Shown: in pieces, positions 36,133 through 44,807 of the stretch | Layout: each line of letters starts with the position of its first letter | How positions within the stretch are numbered: position 1 is the first letter of the stretch | Assembly (NCBI RefSeq): GCF_900089835.1 | Contig: NZ_OANU01000023.1 | Coordinates: 124,001-188,000 of the forward strand | Source of the DNA: Vibrio thalassae | GTDB lineage: Bacteria > Pseudomonadota > Gammaproteobacteria > Enterobacterales > Vibrionaceae | Length of the DNA: 64,000 nucleotides | Direction: 5' to 3' | Position numbers and translations under genes: made by a program | The notes under the pieces: generated by a model | The model's input: the letters and a program-made list of their open reading frames with translations, nothing else | Database searches by the model: none | What the model was told of the DNA's origin: nothing

Positions 36133-37494
36133 TTACCTATATTGAAACTGTGGGCTCATCCAAAGGACAACAAACTTGGAACTGGCATCTTGCGCTTTTT
36201 CTAAAGCAGTCTGTAGGTGCTCATCGACTTCATTGCCATGTAGACGTTGTACAATCTGCGCTACCCTATCATTGGGATTCTGTTTACTGCGCTCAATTCG
36301 GGTTATTAAAAGTTTCGCCACTTGGTTGGCGACTTGCCAACGCTGAGTCAATGCAGCCGAACTGTTGTAATCTGCATCGTTATCAGACCACCCTGCGGGC
36401 GAGCCAGACATAAACGGCTCTTGCCCTAATTGTCTCAACATTGAGTGCATCTGCTTTTGGTTGGGCTCAAAGTCGGCGCTTCGAAGCACGGCAAAATACC
36501 ATTCCTGAGGGGTACGAAAACGCCATCGTGCATGCTGATTTTTGAGATCGCTATTAAGCAATGTGAGGTACACCGGAATTAACATACCATCGTTTTCAAT
36601 CCAGACTTTAGTAAGCTTATCGACTAAGGAAGGATGCTCCACACCATAGAAGTGCTCCACCAATTTACCGCAGAGGTGTCTCGCGGTATTTTCATGACTC
36701 GCCAAATCTCGAAGGCAGCTCAGGCCCTGCTGCTCTCCCTGCTGGTCGTATACTTTGCCTAATACGTTGATAGCTCCGGGCTCGTGCATGGTCGACGAAA
36801 AGCGATAACCAGGGCTATCCGCTTTAAAGCTCACAGTCCAACCTGTAATACCCTCGGCAAGTTCCACAACATCGTTTTGTGTATAGCCACCATCTACACC
36901 CAAAGTGTGCAGCTCTAAAATTTCACGTGCTAAGTTTTCATTGAGTCCTTTATTGCGCCTTTGTCCTGCTTTGGAGTTAGGCCCCACTGACTGGTGGTTA
37001 TCAAGGAAGATCAACATGCTAGGGTGTTGAATCACCCCTATCAGCATACTTGGGAAATCGATGGACCAAAGCTCTCTGATCACTTCATTTTCAACCCCTG
37101 AAGCGATTGGGCGGACTCGACGTGTATCGGCTGAAATAGCAAAGTGGTTGCTCCAAAACTGGATGAGACGTTCTTGAAAGCTGAGTGGTGTATGGAGAGT
37201 CTGTAAGTTTCGTGCATAAACCTGAGTTCGGAAATTTTCTTGAAAAAACGCGTTATTCGCCTTAGTGACTTGCTTTTTCTCTTCCGTGCTTTTGGCGGCT
37301 TTTCGTCTTCGATTTAGGTCTCCAAAATGCGCCAACATTTCATCGGTAGATGGAAGTGATGAAATCACTTTGTGAGTATAAGGCTGAACCTTGAGTTGAT
37401 CATTCAGGCTAGGTTCAGGCTTTGCATCACCGACTCTCGGTCCAAAGCCAAATCGCTGCGAAACAATGTATTGGGCAGTGCCCTCGTTCTCCAT
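36133..37494 (-). CDS. DUF1800 protein
   Basis: A 453-residue protein of the DUF1800 family. It contains FQERLIQFWSNHFAISADTR and ENLAREILELHTLGVDGGYTQ, then ELAEGITGWTV and HHDMEPGA-like variants; the central ELHTLG block is the family hallmark. No obvious signal peptide is seen at the chosen start (MENEGTAQYIVSQRFGFGPR). It is the first gene of a two-gene operon with DUF1501. Function unknown; such pairs have been linked to cell-envelope or exported polymer processes only by context. Confidence 0.88.
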   Translation of the reverse strand: MENEGTAQYIVSQRFGFGPRVGDAKPEPSLNDQLKVQPYTHKVISSLPSTDEMLAHFGDLNRRRKAAKSTEEKKQVTKANNAFFQENFRTQVYARNLQTLHTPLSFQERLIQFWSNHFAISADTRRVRPIASGVENEVIRELWSIDFPSMLIGVIQHPSMLIFLDNHQSVGPNSKAGQRRNKGLNENLAREILELHTLGVDGGYTQNDVVELAEGITGWTVSFKADSPGYRFSSTMHEPGAINVLGKVYDQQGEQQGLSCLRDLASHENTARHLCGKLVEHFYGVEHPSLVDKLTKVWIENDGMLIPVYLTLLNSDLKNQHARWRFRTPQEWYFAVLRSADFEPNQKQMHSMLRQLGQEPFMSGSPAGWSDNDADYNSSAALTQRWQVANQVAKLLITRIERSKQNPNDRVAQIVQRLHGNEVDEHLQTALEKAQDASSKFVVLWMSPQFQYR

Positions 37495-37574
37495 AGCAAC
37501 CTCTATAAGTATGCGATATCTAAATGATTACACACTAAATAACAATTGCACACCTACCCTGACGATAAAATAAC

Positions 37575-37602
37575 AAACGGCGCTCTTTTGAACGCCGTTT
37601 TA
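37575..37602 (-). terminator. Terminator after the 37.6-kb hypothetical gene
   Basis: 8-bp stem AAACGGCG/CGCCGTTT with a 10-nt loop, followed on the minus strand by TTTGTTATTTTAT. It lies 18 bp downstream of the stop at 37620. Confidence 0.65.
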
Positions 37603-37619
37603 ACGTTATCCAGATAGGA

Positions 37620-37970
37620 TTAAGAACGTTTAGGTTGCTTGTAAGTCTTACCTGCCGCCTTGTATGTATCGCTTTGCTTCATTTCGAACATAGCATCAAA
37701 GAACCAGGCAACAAACTTAATGATGTCGTCACCTTCGTTCATGATGTGTTCGACATACTCTTGCTCGTCACCATTCTCATCGATATCGGTGAACACATGA
37801 TAAATACGCTGTTCGCCATCAACATCCGCCAGTGCGAATTGGCCGCTCAAGCTATTTGCTGCTTCGACAATCTCTTGATTCTCGACACTCTTAAGCTTAT
37901 TTAATGCATCTGGGAGTGTTTTAAACTCACAAAGTTGCATGACAAGTAGTTGAAATTCTAATTGTTGCAT
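37620..37970 (-). CDS. Hypothetical acidic protein
   Basis: A 116-residue acidic soluble protein that I do not recognise. It starts with MQQLEFQLLVMQLCEFKTL and contains an Asp/Glu-rich stretch (FTDIDENGDEQEYVEHIMNEGDD) with a short basic C-terminus (YKQPKRS). There is no signal or membrane segment. ATG 37970 is preferred over the TTG 6 bp upstream. It lies 27 bp downstream of the M23 peptidase stop and is probably in the same transcript. Confidence 0.75.
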   Translation of the reverse strand: MQQLEFQLLVMQLCEFKTLPDALNKLKSVENQEIVEAANSLSGQFALADVDGEQRIYHVFTDIDENGDEQEYVEHIMNEGDDIIKFVAWFFDAMFEMKQSDTYKAAGKTYKQPKRS

Positions 37971-37997
37971 TATCAATACCGTTATTAAGCTAGCAAA

Positions 37998-39320
37998 CTA
38001 CAAGCTTGCCAGTTTCGTTTCTTGTTTCTCAAGCATAGAATCTAGCTCATCGCGACGAGCGATAAACTGCTTGAGTTCGTTCTTGGGCACAGAGTCTGCC
38101 ATAGGGATGTTCGCTCGCATAGCGTTAACTGGTCGCCCACGAGAAATCAATTCGTAATGCAAGTGCGGTCCAGTCACTCGTCCTGTTGCTCCAGATAATC
38201 CAATACGAGTACCACGAGTCACTTTTTGTCCTTTTTTAACCAGTATCTTGCTTAAATGAAGATAACGAGTCTTGTAAGGGCCACCATGGTCGATAACGAT
38301 GTACTTGCCCGCGTATGGGTGATTGCGCACCATAGCAACGACACCATCGCCAGTGGTATAGACGTTGGTTCCCGTAGGAACGCCAAAGTCAGTGCCATTG
38401 TGCGGTGCAATACGACCGGTCACAGGATGACGACGATTGGGGTTAAAGCTCGACGTGATACGGTGGTTCTTCACCGGATAGCGCATAAATGCGCGCTGCA
38501 AGCTGTCCCCTTTGGCGTCGTAATATTGCCCGTTAGAATGAAGGTAAGCGGAGTACATGGCGCCACGATTAAAAATCTTTATCGCTTGGATTTCTGATTT
38601 CCCTGTCGCCGTACCATCAACAAACTGATTGTTTTTGACCACTTCAAAACGATCACCGGCACGCAGATCTCTCGTAAAGCTCAATTTATCTTTCAGTAAA
38701 GCTACCACTTGCTCTATTTCACGGGGACTTAACCCCAATTTATTGGCGGAAGAGGAGAAACTTCCGTGAATTTCGCCGACTAAAGCCACGCTCTCCCATA
38801 CACCAGGGATGGAAACGTCCTTAAACTCGAAGCTGCCGTCATCTAAACGGGTATAAATGGCTTTCTCAGCGGCCGTACGACTCACTTCAAGTTGTCCTAA
38901 CGCCCCTGTTGCTTCATCTTGCCAAAAACGCAGCTTATCGCCTGGACGCAGCGTATCTAGTACTAGGAAATCCAAATCGGTTTCCATTACCGACATCATG
39001 TCTGAATATGGGAAATTAAGTTGGTCAAAAATCTGACTTAAACTGTCGCCAGCTTTTACAGTGTAAGCAAATTTGGGCGGCAATTCTGGAGCGACAGGCT
39101 CTGGAGTATTGACGTTAGCAGCAGGCTCTGGAGTGATGGTCTTAGCAACAGGTGAATCATTAAGATCAAGTTCTACTGTTCCGTTTAGGTTTGAACTAGG
39201 CAGACTATGAAGAAACAGAAACGCCGCAATGAGAGGCACAGTAAAGGCAAGGCCGCGTTTTAGTCTTCGTGACGACGTTCTTGCCGTGCATACTTCGTCA
39301 GTGGGTTGATTCGATTGCAC
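37998..39320 (-). CDS. M23-family peptidoglycan endopeptidase (Shy/MepM-like)
   Basis: Zinc metallopeptidase of 440 residues that would cleave peptide crosslinks in the cell wall. It has an N-terminal cytoplasmic tail and a membrane anchor (GLAFTVPLIAAFLFLHSL, residues 23-40). A Pro/Ala linker, a LysM/OapA-like region (KAGDSLSQIFDQLNF near residue 92) and a C-terminal LytM domain follow. The zinc ligands are in HNGTDFG and GPHLHYEL, with a YLHLS motif between. It resembles Vibrio ShyA/ShyB by layout. No Zur box is evident upstream. Confidence 0.88.
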   Translation of the reverse strand: MQSNQPTDEVCTARTSSRRLKRGLAFTVPLIAAFLFLHSLPSSNLNGTVELDLNDSPVAKTITPEPAANVNTPEPVAPELPPKFAYTVKAGDSLSQIFDQLNFPYSDMMSVMETDLDFLVLDTLRPGDKLRFWQDEATGALGQLEVSRTAAEKAIYTRLDDGSFEFKDVSIPGVWESVALVGEIHGSFSSSANKLGLSPREIEQVVALLKDKLSFTRDLRAGDRFEVVKNNQFVDGTATGKSEIQAIKIFNRGAMYSAYLHSNGQYYDAKGDSLQRAFMRYPVKNHRITSSFNPNRRHPVTGRIAPHNGTDFGVPTGTNVYTTGDGVVAMVRNHPYAGKYIVIDHGGPYKTRYLHLSKILVKKGQKVTRGTRIGLSGATGRVTGPHLHYELISRGRPVNAMRANIPMADSVPKNELKQFIARRDELDSMLEKQETKLASL

Positions 39321-39426
39321 AATGGTTCCAATGCATTCCTTTAAAACAAACCTAAAGAGTAGCCCTTTCTTCGGTGAATTGCACCCGATTGTGAGGAAAA
39401 TTAAGGTAAAAGCTGTGATAAGAATG

Positions 39427-39455
39427 TAAAAAAGCGAAGCTTGTCGCTTCGCTTT
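39427..39455 (-). terminator. Terminator after CBM48 gene
   Basis: Perfect 10-bp stem AAAGCGAAGC/GCTTCGCTTT with a 5-nt loop. On the minus strand the stem is followed by a U-run. It lies 25 bp downstream of the CBM48 stop. Confidence 0.75.
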
Positions 39456-39479
39456 CTACAAAATCAATAACTCAGGGAA

Positions 39480-39788
39480 CTAAGCTTCACAAAGCGGTTC
39501 TGTTTTGACAATGCAGTTGTCTGCACCAAAACCATTTGGGACATAGTTATCCGCGTCAGCATCGTTTACCCAATCATTGTCATTCACAAGATAGCGGAAT
39601 TGAAACTCCGCATTTTTTGGAAGGCGAGTTTTATATTTGAACGACTTGGTTTTCGCCACTTTCTTCATGGGCATAGGCTGCCAATCATGAAATTCCGCAA
39701 CCAGTACCGCACTCTCTACATTAGTCGCATCGAGTTCGAATGTGACTTCGACTTCATCTTTAGTTTTAAAAAAACGCTTATTAATCAT
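39480..39788 (-). CDS. Stand-alone isoamylase early-set/CBM48 protein
   Basis: A 102-residue protein made of little more than one early-set beta-sandwich as found in glycogen-branching enzymes and AMPK-beta. The key pieces are VTFELDATNVESAVLVAEFHDW, then the family pair FHDWQPMPM and FQFRYLVNDNDWVNDADAD. I chose ATG 39788 (MINKRFFKTK), supported by GGAGCTTG upstream. No enzyme domain is attached, so a glycogen-binding or regulatory role is inference. Confidence 0.8.
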   Translation of the reverse strand: MINKRFFKTKDEVEVTFELDATNVESAVLVAEFHDWQPMPMKKVAKTKSFKYKTRLPKNAEFQFRYLVNDNDWVNDADADNYVPNGFGADNCIVKTEPLCEA

Positions 39789-39911
39789 TTGCAAGCTCCG
39801 TTTGTCTAAAAAATAACAACATCTAAGCGTCATATTATGTAATCAAGCTCACATTCTCAACACAATAAGTAATAAAGATGCATATCATTTACTGCTAGAA
39901 ACAAATTCCAA

Positions 39912-40538
39912 CTAACATCCTGCCAATTTTCCTTTTTTCAGTGTACAAACGAGGGCGTTTTCCTTGGCTGGTGCTTCTGCCATGGATTGCTCAGGCCCAT
40001 GACTTTTGAATGTCAGTGTTATTTTTTGTCCAGTTACGTTTAACGACTCGATGTTTATCCGGTCTCCAGCTAACTTAGCATCGGTTAAAATCACCCGCTG
40101 CCTTGCCTCATCCCAGTTAAAAAGTCCGAGATAATAGAACACACCGGATCCTTGGTTACTGACAGCAAAAGGGACGATAGCAAAACGTAGCTTATCGTTT
40201 TCAAGCATAATCTGTTTAAATCGATAGAGGAGATAGACGTTACCACGATCCACACCATCATCGTAGCCTCCTGCTGCCACCTGCTTATTTATGTCGATGT
40301 CTGTCAGCAAAGAGAAAGCGCTGGTTTCAGGTACTTGAACTGTCCATGGATTGGACGCTTTGATACCCAAAATAGTCTCTACAACGACATCGGCCTTTTC
40401 CGCTTGGTGAGAGGGAAACTTTGCCAATATTTCCTCATCGGACATCGAGAATCGATAAATTCCTGCCACGATAACAACAACAAGAAGGCAAAGTGGGATA
40501 AGCAAAATCAAAGGCACAGGAAGTTTCTTGCGAGACAT
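39912..40538 (-). CDS. Membrane-anchored hypothetical protein
   Basis: A 208-residue protein with one N-terminal membrane helix (VPLILLIPLCLLVVVIVAGI, residues 8-27) and a periplasmic C-terminal domain of mostly beta character ending VCTLKKGKLAGC. ATG 40538 (MSRKKLPVP) is chosen for its short positive-inside start. I do not recognise the family. It is an isolated gene. Confidence 0.75.
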   Translation of the reverse strand: MSRKKLPVPLILLIPLCLLVVVIVAGIYRFSMSDEEILAKFPSHQAEKADVVVETILGIKASNPWTVQVPETSAFSLLTDIDINKQVAAGGYDDGVDRGNVYLLYRFKQIMLENDKLRFAIVPFAVSNQGSGVFYYLGLFNWDEARQRVILTDAKLAGDRINIESLNVTGQKITLTFKSHGPEQSMAEAPAKENALVCTLKKGKLAGC

Positions 40539-40837
40539 TGTGATAATTCTCAATAAGTTAAGTTCTGTGTTTAGTGTAGCGCTTTAGAGCATTAAGCTCA
40601 AAAAGTAACAACCCTCTATACTTAACGACAGTTACATTGCCTAACTAGCACACATTGTTTTGCATATCATCGGTAAATTTAGCGCTTAATAATGAATATT
40701 TAGGCTTTATCGATGAATAGTATTGCCTTGACTAATAAAAAACAGTAATCTTGCGCGCAATGAGCAAATATGGATGTTTAGTGAATAAATAGGCAAAGGG
40801 ATTGTCCATTATTAACTAATTGTAACACGAGAGAAAA

Positions 40838-42208
40838 ATGCAAAATAACGCTCAATCTGTTCCTGAATCTGGGAAGAAAGGCAATTTCTGGATGTTCTTC
40901 ATCCCGTCTTTAATTGGCCTGTTCCTATTTATGGCTCCAATCACGTTTGATGGCGGTTTGACCATACCTGTTGCCGTTTTAGCGAAGTCGCTACAAGCAG
41001 CGGTTGGCGATTTCATCGTACCTCTTGTTACTGCTATTATCGCGTTTATGGCTGTCGCGTCGGTCGTCACTCGTATTGCAAAACCAGCCTTCATTAACGA
41101 CAATGAATTTTTAAACGGTCTATTCAACCCAAGTCCAATGTGGCTAGCGGTTCGTTTGATCGGTGGCTTAGCGGTAGTAATGACTTACTTCCAAGTAGGT
41201 CCTCACGCGATTTGGGAAGAAAACACCGGTGGTCTCGTACTTGAAGGACTACTGCCGACTCTGTTTGCGGTGTTTATCTTTGCCGGCCTATTGCTCCCTT
41301 TATTGCTAAACTTTGGTTTGTTAGAACTCTTTGGTGCGCTGCTAAGTAAAATAATGCGTCCAGTATTTAACTTACCAGGTCGCGGCGCTATCGACTGTAT
41401 GGCATCTTGGTTAGGAGATGGCAGTGTTGGGATTTTGCTAACCAGTAAGCAATACGAAAACAAATTCTATACGATGCGTGAAGCGGCCGTCATTGGTACC
41501 ACTTTCTCAGCAGTCTCCATTACGTTCAGCTTGGTGGTGATTGCTCAGGTTGAGCTTGAGCATCTGTTCTTACCCTTTTACGGTGCGATCTGTTTAGCGG
41601 GTGTTGTTGCAGCGATCATCATTCCTCGTTTGCCACCGCTACGTAACAAAAAAGACGTGTTCATTGATGGCACTAAGCCTGCTAAAGATGCAGAAGTGAT
41701 TCCTGAGGGCTATTCTACTTTCTCTTGGGGTCTTGACTTAGCGCTGAAAAGAGCGGGCACCGTGACTTCAGCAAAATCGGTATTTGGTGAAGGTATTAAG
41801 AATGCCGTCGATATGGTGTTTGGTGTCCTTCCTGTCGTTATGGGACTCGGGACCATGGCGCTGGTTATCGCTGAATATACGTCTATATTTGAAACCTTAG
41901 GTACGCCATTTATCCCTTATCTAGAGTTGTTAGGGGTTCCTGAAGCGGTTGCGGCATCAAAAACGATGGTTGTGGGCTTTGCGGACATGTTCATTCCGTC
42001 AATCCTAGCGGCATCTATCAACAGTGAAATGACACGTTTTGTTATCGCTGCGATGTCAGTGACACAGCTTATCTATATGTCTGAAGTGGGTGCTCTACTT
42101 CTTGGTAGCCGTATCCCAGTGAACATCTTTGAACTGTTTGCAATCTTTATTCTGCGTACTTTGATTACGCTTCCAGTCATCGCTGGTATCGCACATTTGA
42201 TATTCTAA
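40838..42208 (+). CDS. YjiH-like membrane protein with nucleoside-recognition (GATE) domains
   Basis: Integral membrane protein of 456 residues with about ten helices. The gate-like segments LFGALLSKIMRPVFNLPGRGAIDCMASWLGDGSVGILL near residue 170 and SKTMVVGFADMFIPSILA near residue 380 are features of the nucleoside-recognition/GATE group, including YjiH. Transport is likely but the substrate is unknown. It has its own promoter region and a strong UUCG-loop terminator downstream. Confidence 0.85.
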   Translation: MQNNAQSVPESGKKGNFWMFFIPSLIGLFLFMAPITFDGGLTIPVAVLAKSLQAAVGDFIVPLVTAIIAFMAVASVVTRIAKPAFINDNEFLNGLFNPSPMWLAVRLIGGLAVVMTYFQVGPHAIWEENTGGLVLEGLLPTLFAVFIFAGLLLPLLLNFGLLELFGALLSKIMRPVFNLPGRGAIDCMASWLGDGSVGILLTSKQYENKFYTMREAAVIGTTFSAVSITFSLVVIAQVELEHLFLPFYGAICLAGVVAAIIIPRLPPLRNKKDVFIDGTKPAKDAEVIPEGYSTFSWGLDLALKRAGTVTSAKSVFGEGIKNAVDMVFGVLPVVMGLGTMALVIAEYTSIFETLGTPFIPYLELLGVPEAVAASKTMVVGFADMFIPSILAASINSEMTRFVIAAMSVTQLIYMSEVGALLLGSRIPVNIFELFAIFILRTLITLPVIAGIAHLIF

Positions 42209-42228
42209 TCCAACGATTCTCTCTGTTT

Positions 42229-42253
42229 AAAAGCTCACTTCGGTGAGCTTTTT
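42229..42253 (+). terminator. Rho-independent terminator with TTCG loop
   Basis: Perfect 10-bp stem AAAAGCTCAC/GTGAGCTTTT closing a TTCG tetraloop, 20 bp after the YjiH-like stop, with T-run. Confidence 0.9.
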
Positions 42254-42264
42254 GCGTTTGGGCT

Positions 42265-42477
42265 TTATCTACGCAGCATAACCAACTTCGCATCAATGCC
42301 TTGGGGCATATGGGCCTGTGTTTCGTGCTGTTTTCCCTTACCAACCGTCTCGCCATTACAACAAAAAGCCATGTTCTCAACATCACCGTGCGGTATTTAT
42401 CTCGCCGGATAATTCTGCTGTTTAAAACGGCCTAGCAGCGGCGTAGACTCCTCGTTTAGATAATTAGAACCGTAATG
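42265..42477 (-). pseudogene. Decayed ORF remnant
   Basis: One minus-strand frame of 71 codons interrupted only by TAA at 42399-42397. It reads HYGSNYLNEESTPLLGRFK before the stop and HGDVENMAFCCNGETVGKGK after it, ending KLVMLRR. The composition looks protein-like, but it lacks a start and the family is unknown. It is probably the C-terminal scar of a lost gene beside the tandem repeat. Confidence 0.3.
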
Positions 42478-42553
42478 CTATTCGCTACTTAATTACAAGC
42501 GACACAAGCTTTCCTAGAACGCAGGAAATACTCCTAGTAGAACAACCTTCACA

Positions 42554-42647
42554 ATTGGTGATTGGTGATTGGTGATTGGTGATTGGTGATTGGTGATTGG
42601 TGATTGGTGATTGGTGATTGGTGATTGGTGATTGGTGATTGGTGATT
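42554..42647. repeat. 7-bp tandem repeat, about 13.4 copies
   Basis: Thirteen exact head-to-tail copies of ATTGGTG plus a partial ATT, without a single interruption. Located between the YjiH-like terminator and the porin terminator. The perfect array suggests active expansion and contraction (a VNTR). No gene start is adjacent. Confidence 0.95.
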
Positions 42648-42762
42648 CTGAACCTATTAGTCGCGACCAGCAAGAAAATTCTCGAGCAATAGACGTAACC
42701 TAGATAGACACTTCTATCAAACATCGAAGGAAAACAGACAAAATATGGAACAGAGTAAAAAC

Positions 42763-42790
42763 AAAAAAACGGAGCTGGTTGGCTCCGTTT
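42763..42790 (-). terminator. Terminator after porin gene
   Basis: 9-bp stem AAACGGAGC/GCTCCGTTT, with a run of seven T residues on the minus strand. It lies 37 bp downstream of the porin stop. Confidence 0.85.
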
Positions 42791-42826
42791 ATTTTAATGC
42801 AGTGTCCCTTCTATACGGCTAAGCGT

Positions 42827-43948
42827 TTAGAAGAAGTACTTGAAGCGTACACGTGCGCCTAAGTCACCGTCTTCATCGTAAGTATCGATGTCAGACGTTT
42901 GTTTTGAGTAGTATGTACCTAGGTAGATAGAGAAATCATCAACTTCTAGCACATCAGCAAACTCGTAAGATGCGTATACAGTATCCACTTTCGCGTTACC
43001 GTTTACTGTCGTAGCGATCTTGTCTTTTTCGTAATCGTTGTTCGCGTGAATGTAGCCTAGACCGAAGCCTTTGAACAATGCGTTCACACCTACTGTCATG
43101 TTTGTTTCGTCAACAGCGTCCATGTAAGCAAAGTTGGCAATCAAGTTCCAGTCATTTGCTTGGTACTTAGTTGTGAAACCAAAGCCTAGACGGTTAGAAA
43201 TATCAACCAACCCGTTGCCAGAGTCAACTACCACTGCATCTTTAACTAGGTTACCTTCCATCGACGCTGCGATGCTGAAGTTATTTACTGTGTAAGACAC
43301 GACTGGACGTAGTAGTACAGAGTCTTTAGTTAAATCGCGTTCGATTGTTGCACCGTGGTACTTATCTCCAGAGAACAACACATCACGTGGACCAATCATA
43401 GAAGCAAGTTCAAGGTAAAGGTTACCAAAAGATTGGCTGTACATTAGCTGACCGCTTGAACCACGACCACGACCTTCTTTCATTTGGTATACGTACGCTG
43501 CGCCATCAATATATAGATCGTTTGCGGTGTCGCCAGTGTAGTCTAGGAAGGTATCTTGACCAACAGGGAACATATCGAACGCTTCGAAACGGCCCATACG
43601 TAGGTTCCAACCATCTTTCGCGCCAAAGCCAAACCACGCATCATCTAGACCAACATTACCGTCACTTTTCATTAGTGGCTGTGCGTTGAACTGGAATACG
43701 TGACCCGTGTCGGTGTAACGTTCACCGTAGAAAGCAACAAGAATGCGACCAGTTTGGTCAAACTCACTGTTGGTTTCGCCTAGAACGTTTTCATTACTGT
43801 CACGATTTTGGAAGTTGAAGTCAAATTCAACGTCACCACCGATAGAGAAGTTGCCTTGCTCGTTGTCTACGATGCTGATACCAGCGTTTGCCGCCATTGC
43901 AGAAGAGATAAGTACTGCAGCTAGCGATAGTTTGAACGTATTTTTCAT
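42827..43948 (-). CDS. Outer-membrane porin
   Basis: General-porin-type beta-barrel of 373 residues. The signal peptide is MKNTFKLSLAAVLISSAMAANA, followed by GISIVDNEQGNFSIGGDVEFDF and a barrel of alternating beta strands that ends in an aromatic residue (VRFKYFF), the usual C-terminal signal for outer-membrane insertion. ATG 43948 is chosen over 43960 for signal-peptide fit and a GGGG ribosome site. Substrate preference is unknown. A long AT-rich leader with a CRP-like site lies upstream. Confidence 0.9.
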   Translation of the reverse strand: MKNTFKLSLAAVLISSAMAANAGISIVDNEQGNFSIGGDVEFDFNFQNRDSNENVLGETNSEFDQTGRILVAFYGERYTDTGHVFQFNAQPLMKSDGNVGLDDAWFGFGAKDGWNLRMGRFEAFDMFPVGQDTFLDYTGDTANDLYIDGAAYVYQMKEGRGRGSSGQLMYSQSFGNLYLELASMIGPRDVLFSGDKYHGATIERDLTKDSVLLRPVVSYTVNNFSIAASMEGNLVKDAVVVDSGNGLVDISNRLGFGFTTKYQANDWNLIANFAYMDAVDETNMTVGVNALFKGFGLGYIHANNDYEKDKIATTVNGNAKVDTVYASYEFADVLEVDDFSIYLGTYYSKQTSDIDTYDEDGDLGARVRFKYFF

Positions 43949-44562
43949 TATTAACCCCAAGGATTGTAATTAACTATTTTTGTTATTTTTTAAAAGCTAT
44001 CGAGTTGTCGCGAATAAGCCTCGTTAAAAACTTTGATAACTCATTCACTCATGACATCACTCAATAGTTTGAAAATCATGCACCGAATGAACGAGAGAAA
44101 TTTTCACTAATATCCCGACACGCAGCAATCCTAAGAATTTGAAAATGCCTATCTAAATCACATTTTTATAAAAACACAAAAAACCATTATTTTCAATAAC
44201 TTAAATATAAATAAATATACATTTAGCTTTAAAAACATTTATTGAGGTAATTTAGGGGAACTTTTTAGCAGATAAATTACTTTAAGTGATCTTTCTCACA
44301 TAAAGAATAAATCTTCACTACTATTGAAGTTATTGATTATCAGTTTCCAATTTGTAATCACTATGTGAATATATTTTCTAATTATTATCTAAATGAGCAC
44401 TTTATTTTTTCCACACAATTTGTATTGTTTTTCTATGTCGTTAACCCTTCATTCTCTATAAAGTGACTTTGCTACCAAGTGTAACAACATGCATAAAAGC
44501 CCTTGCTATTAGGCTCAAATGGTCTAAGTTAAAGTAAGAAGTTAAAGAGGAGTGATGCAGCT
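43949..44562. other. Long AT-rich porin/small-gene control region
   Basis: 614 bp without a convincing gene. It contains the porin leader and promoter, the candidate CRP site at 44285-44300, and the promoter of the small gene at 44563. A small RNA here cannot be excluded or supported. Confidence 0.4.
44285..44300. promoter_or_regulatory. Candidate CRP site
   Basis: AGTGATCTTTCTCACA matches TGTGA-N6-TCACA with one mismatch. It lies about 337 bp upstream of the porin start in AT-rich DNA. cAMP-CRP control of the porin, or of the small gene on the other side, is plausible. Confidence 0.45.
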
Positions 44563-44739
44563 ATGAATCAAGCGCTAGAGAAAGACATTGTCGACGCTAT
44601 GCATCATCTGAATACAGAGCAGCTTCGCGACGTAAAGCGCTTTGTTGAACATCTGTCAACAGCAAAACAGTTGGAAGACTTGGTGACTGATGAAGAGCTA
44701 ACCATGATTATGGAGCTTAGTGCATCTAAGCTACCATAA
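44563..44739 (+). CDS. Small 58-residue hypothetical protein
   Basis: A short gene from ATG 44563 to TAA 44739 with a good GAGGAGTGA ribosome site upstream and a perfect terminator downstream. The product (MNQALEKDIVDAMHHLNTEQ and on to MELSASKLP) is charged and predicted helical, with no signal or membrane part. Family not recognised. The clean gene signals argue that it is real. Confidence 0.7.
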   Translation: MNQALEKDIVDAMHHLNTEQLRDVKRFVEHLSTAKQLEDLVTDEELTMIMELSASKLP

Positions 44740-44765
44740 ACAATAAGCGATACTCCGGGACGAAT

Positions 44766-44797
44766 AAGAAAGACCAGCTCGAAAGCTGGTCTTTCTT
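44766..44797. terminator. Bidirectional terminator between small gene and scrB
   Basis: Perfect 14-bp stem AAGAAAGACCAGCT/AGCTGGTCTTTCTT with a CGAA loop, 26 bp after the small gene and 11 bp after the restored end of scrB on the other strand. Confidence 0.85.
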
Positions 44798-44807
44798 ATT
44801 TCAGCGT

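Noticed and set aside
42554-42647. Possible CRISPR array
   Set aside because: Units are 7 bp, directly adjacent and without spacers, so this is a simple tandem repeat.
42485-42724. Minus-strand frame of 79 codons with repeating NHQSPIT heptapeptides
   Set aside because: The peptide repeat is only the translation of the 7-bp DNA repeat (21 bp = three units); there is no ribosome site and no supporting flank.
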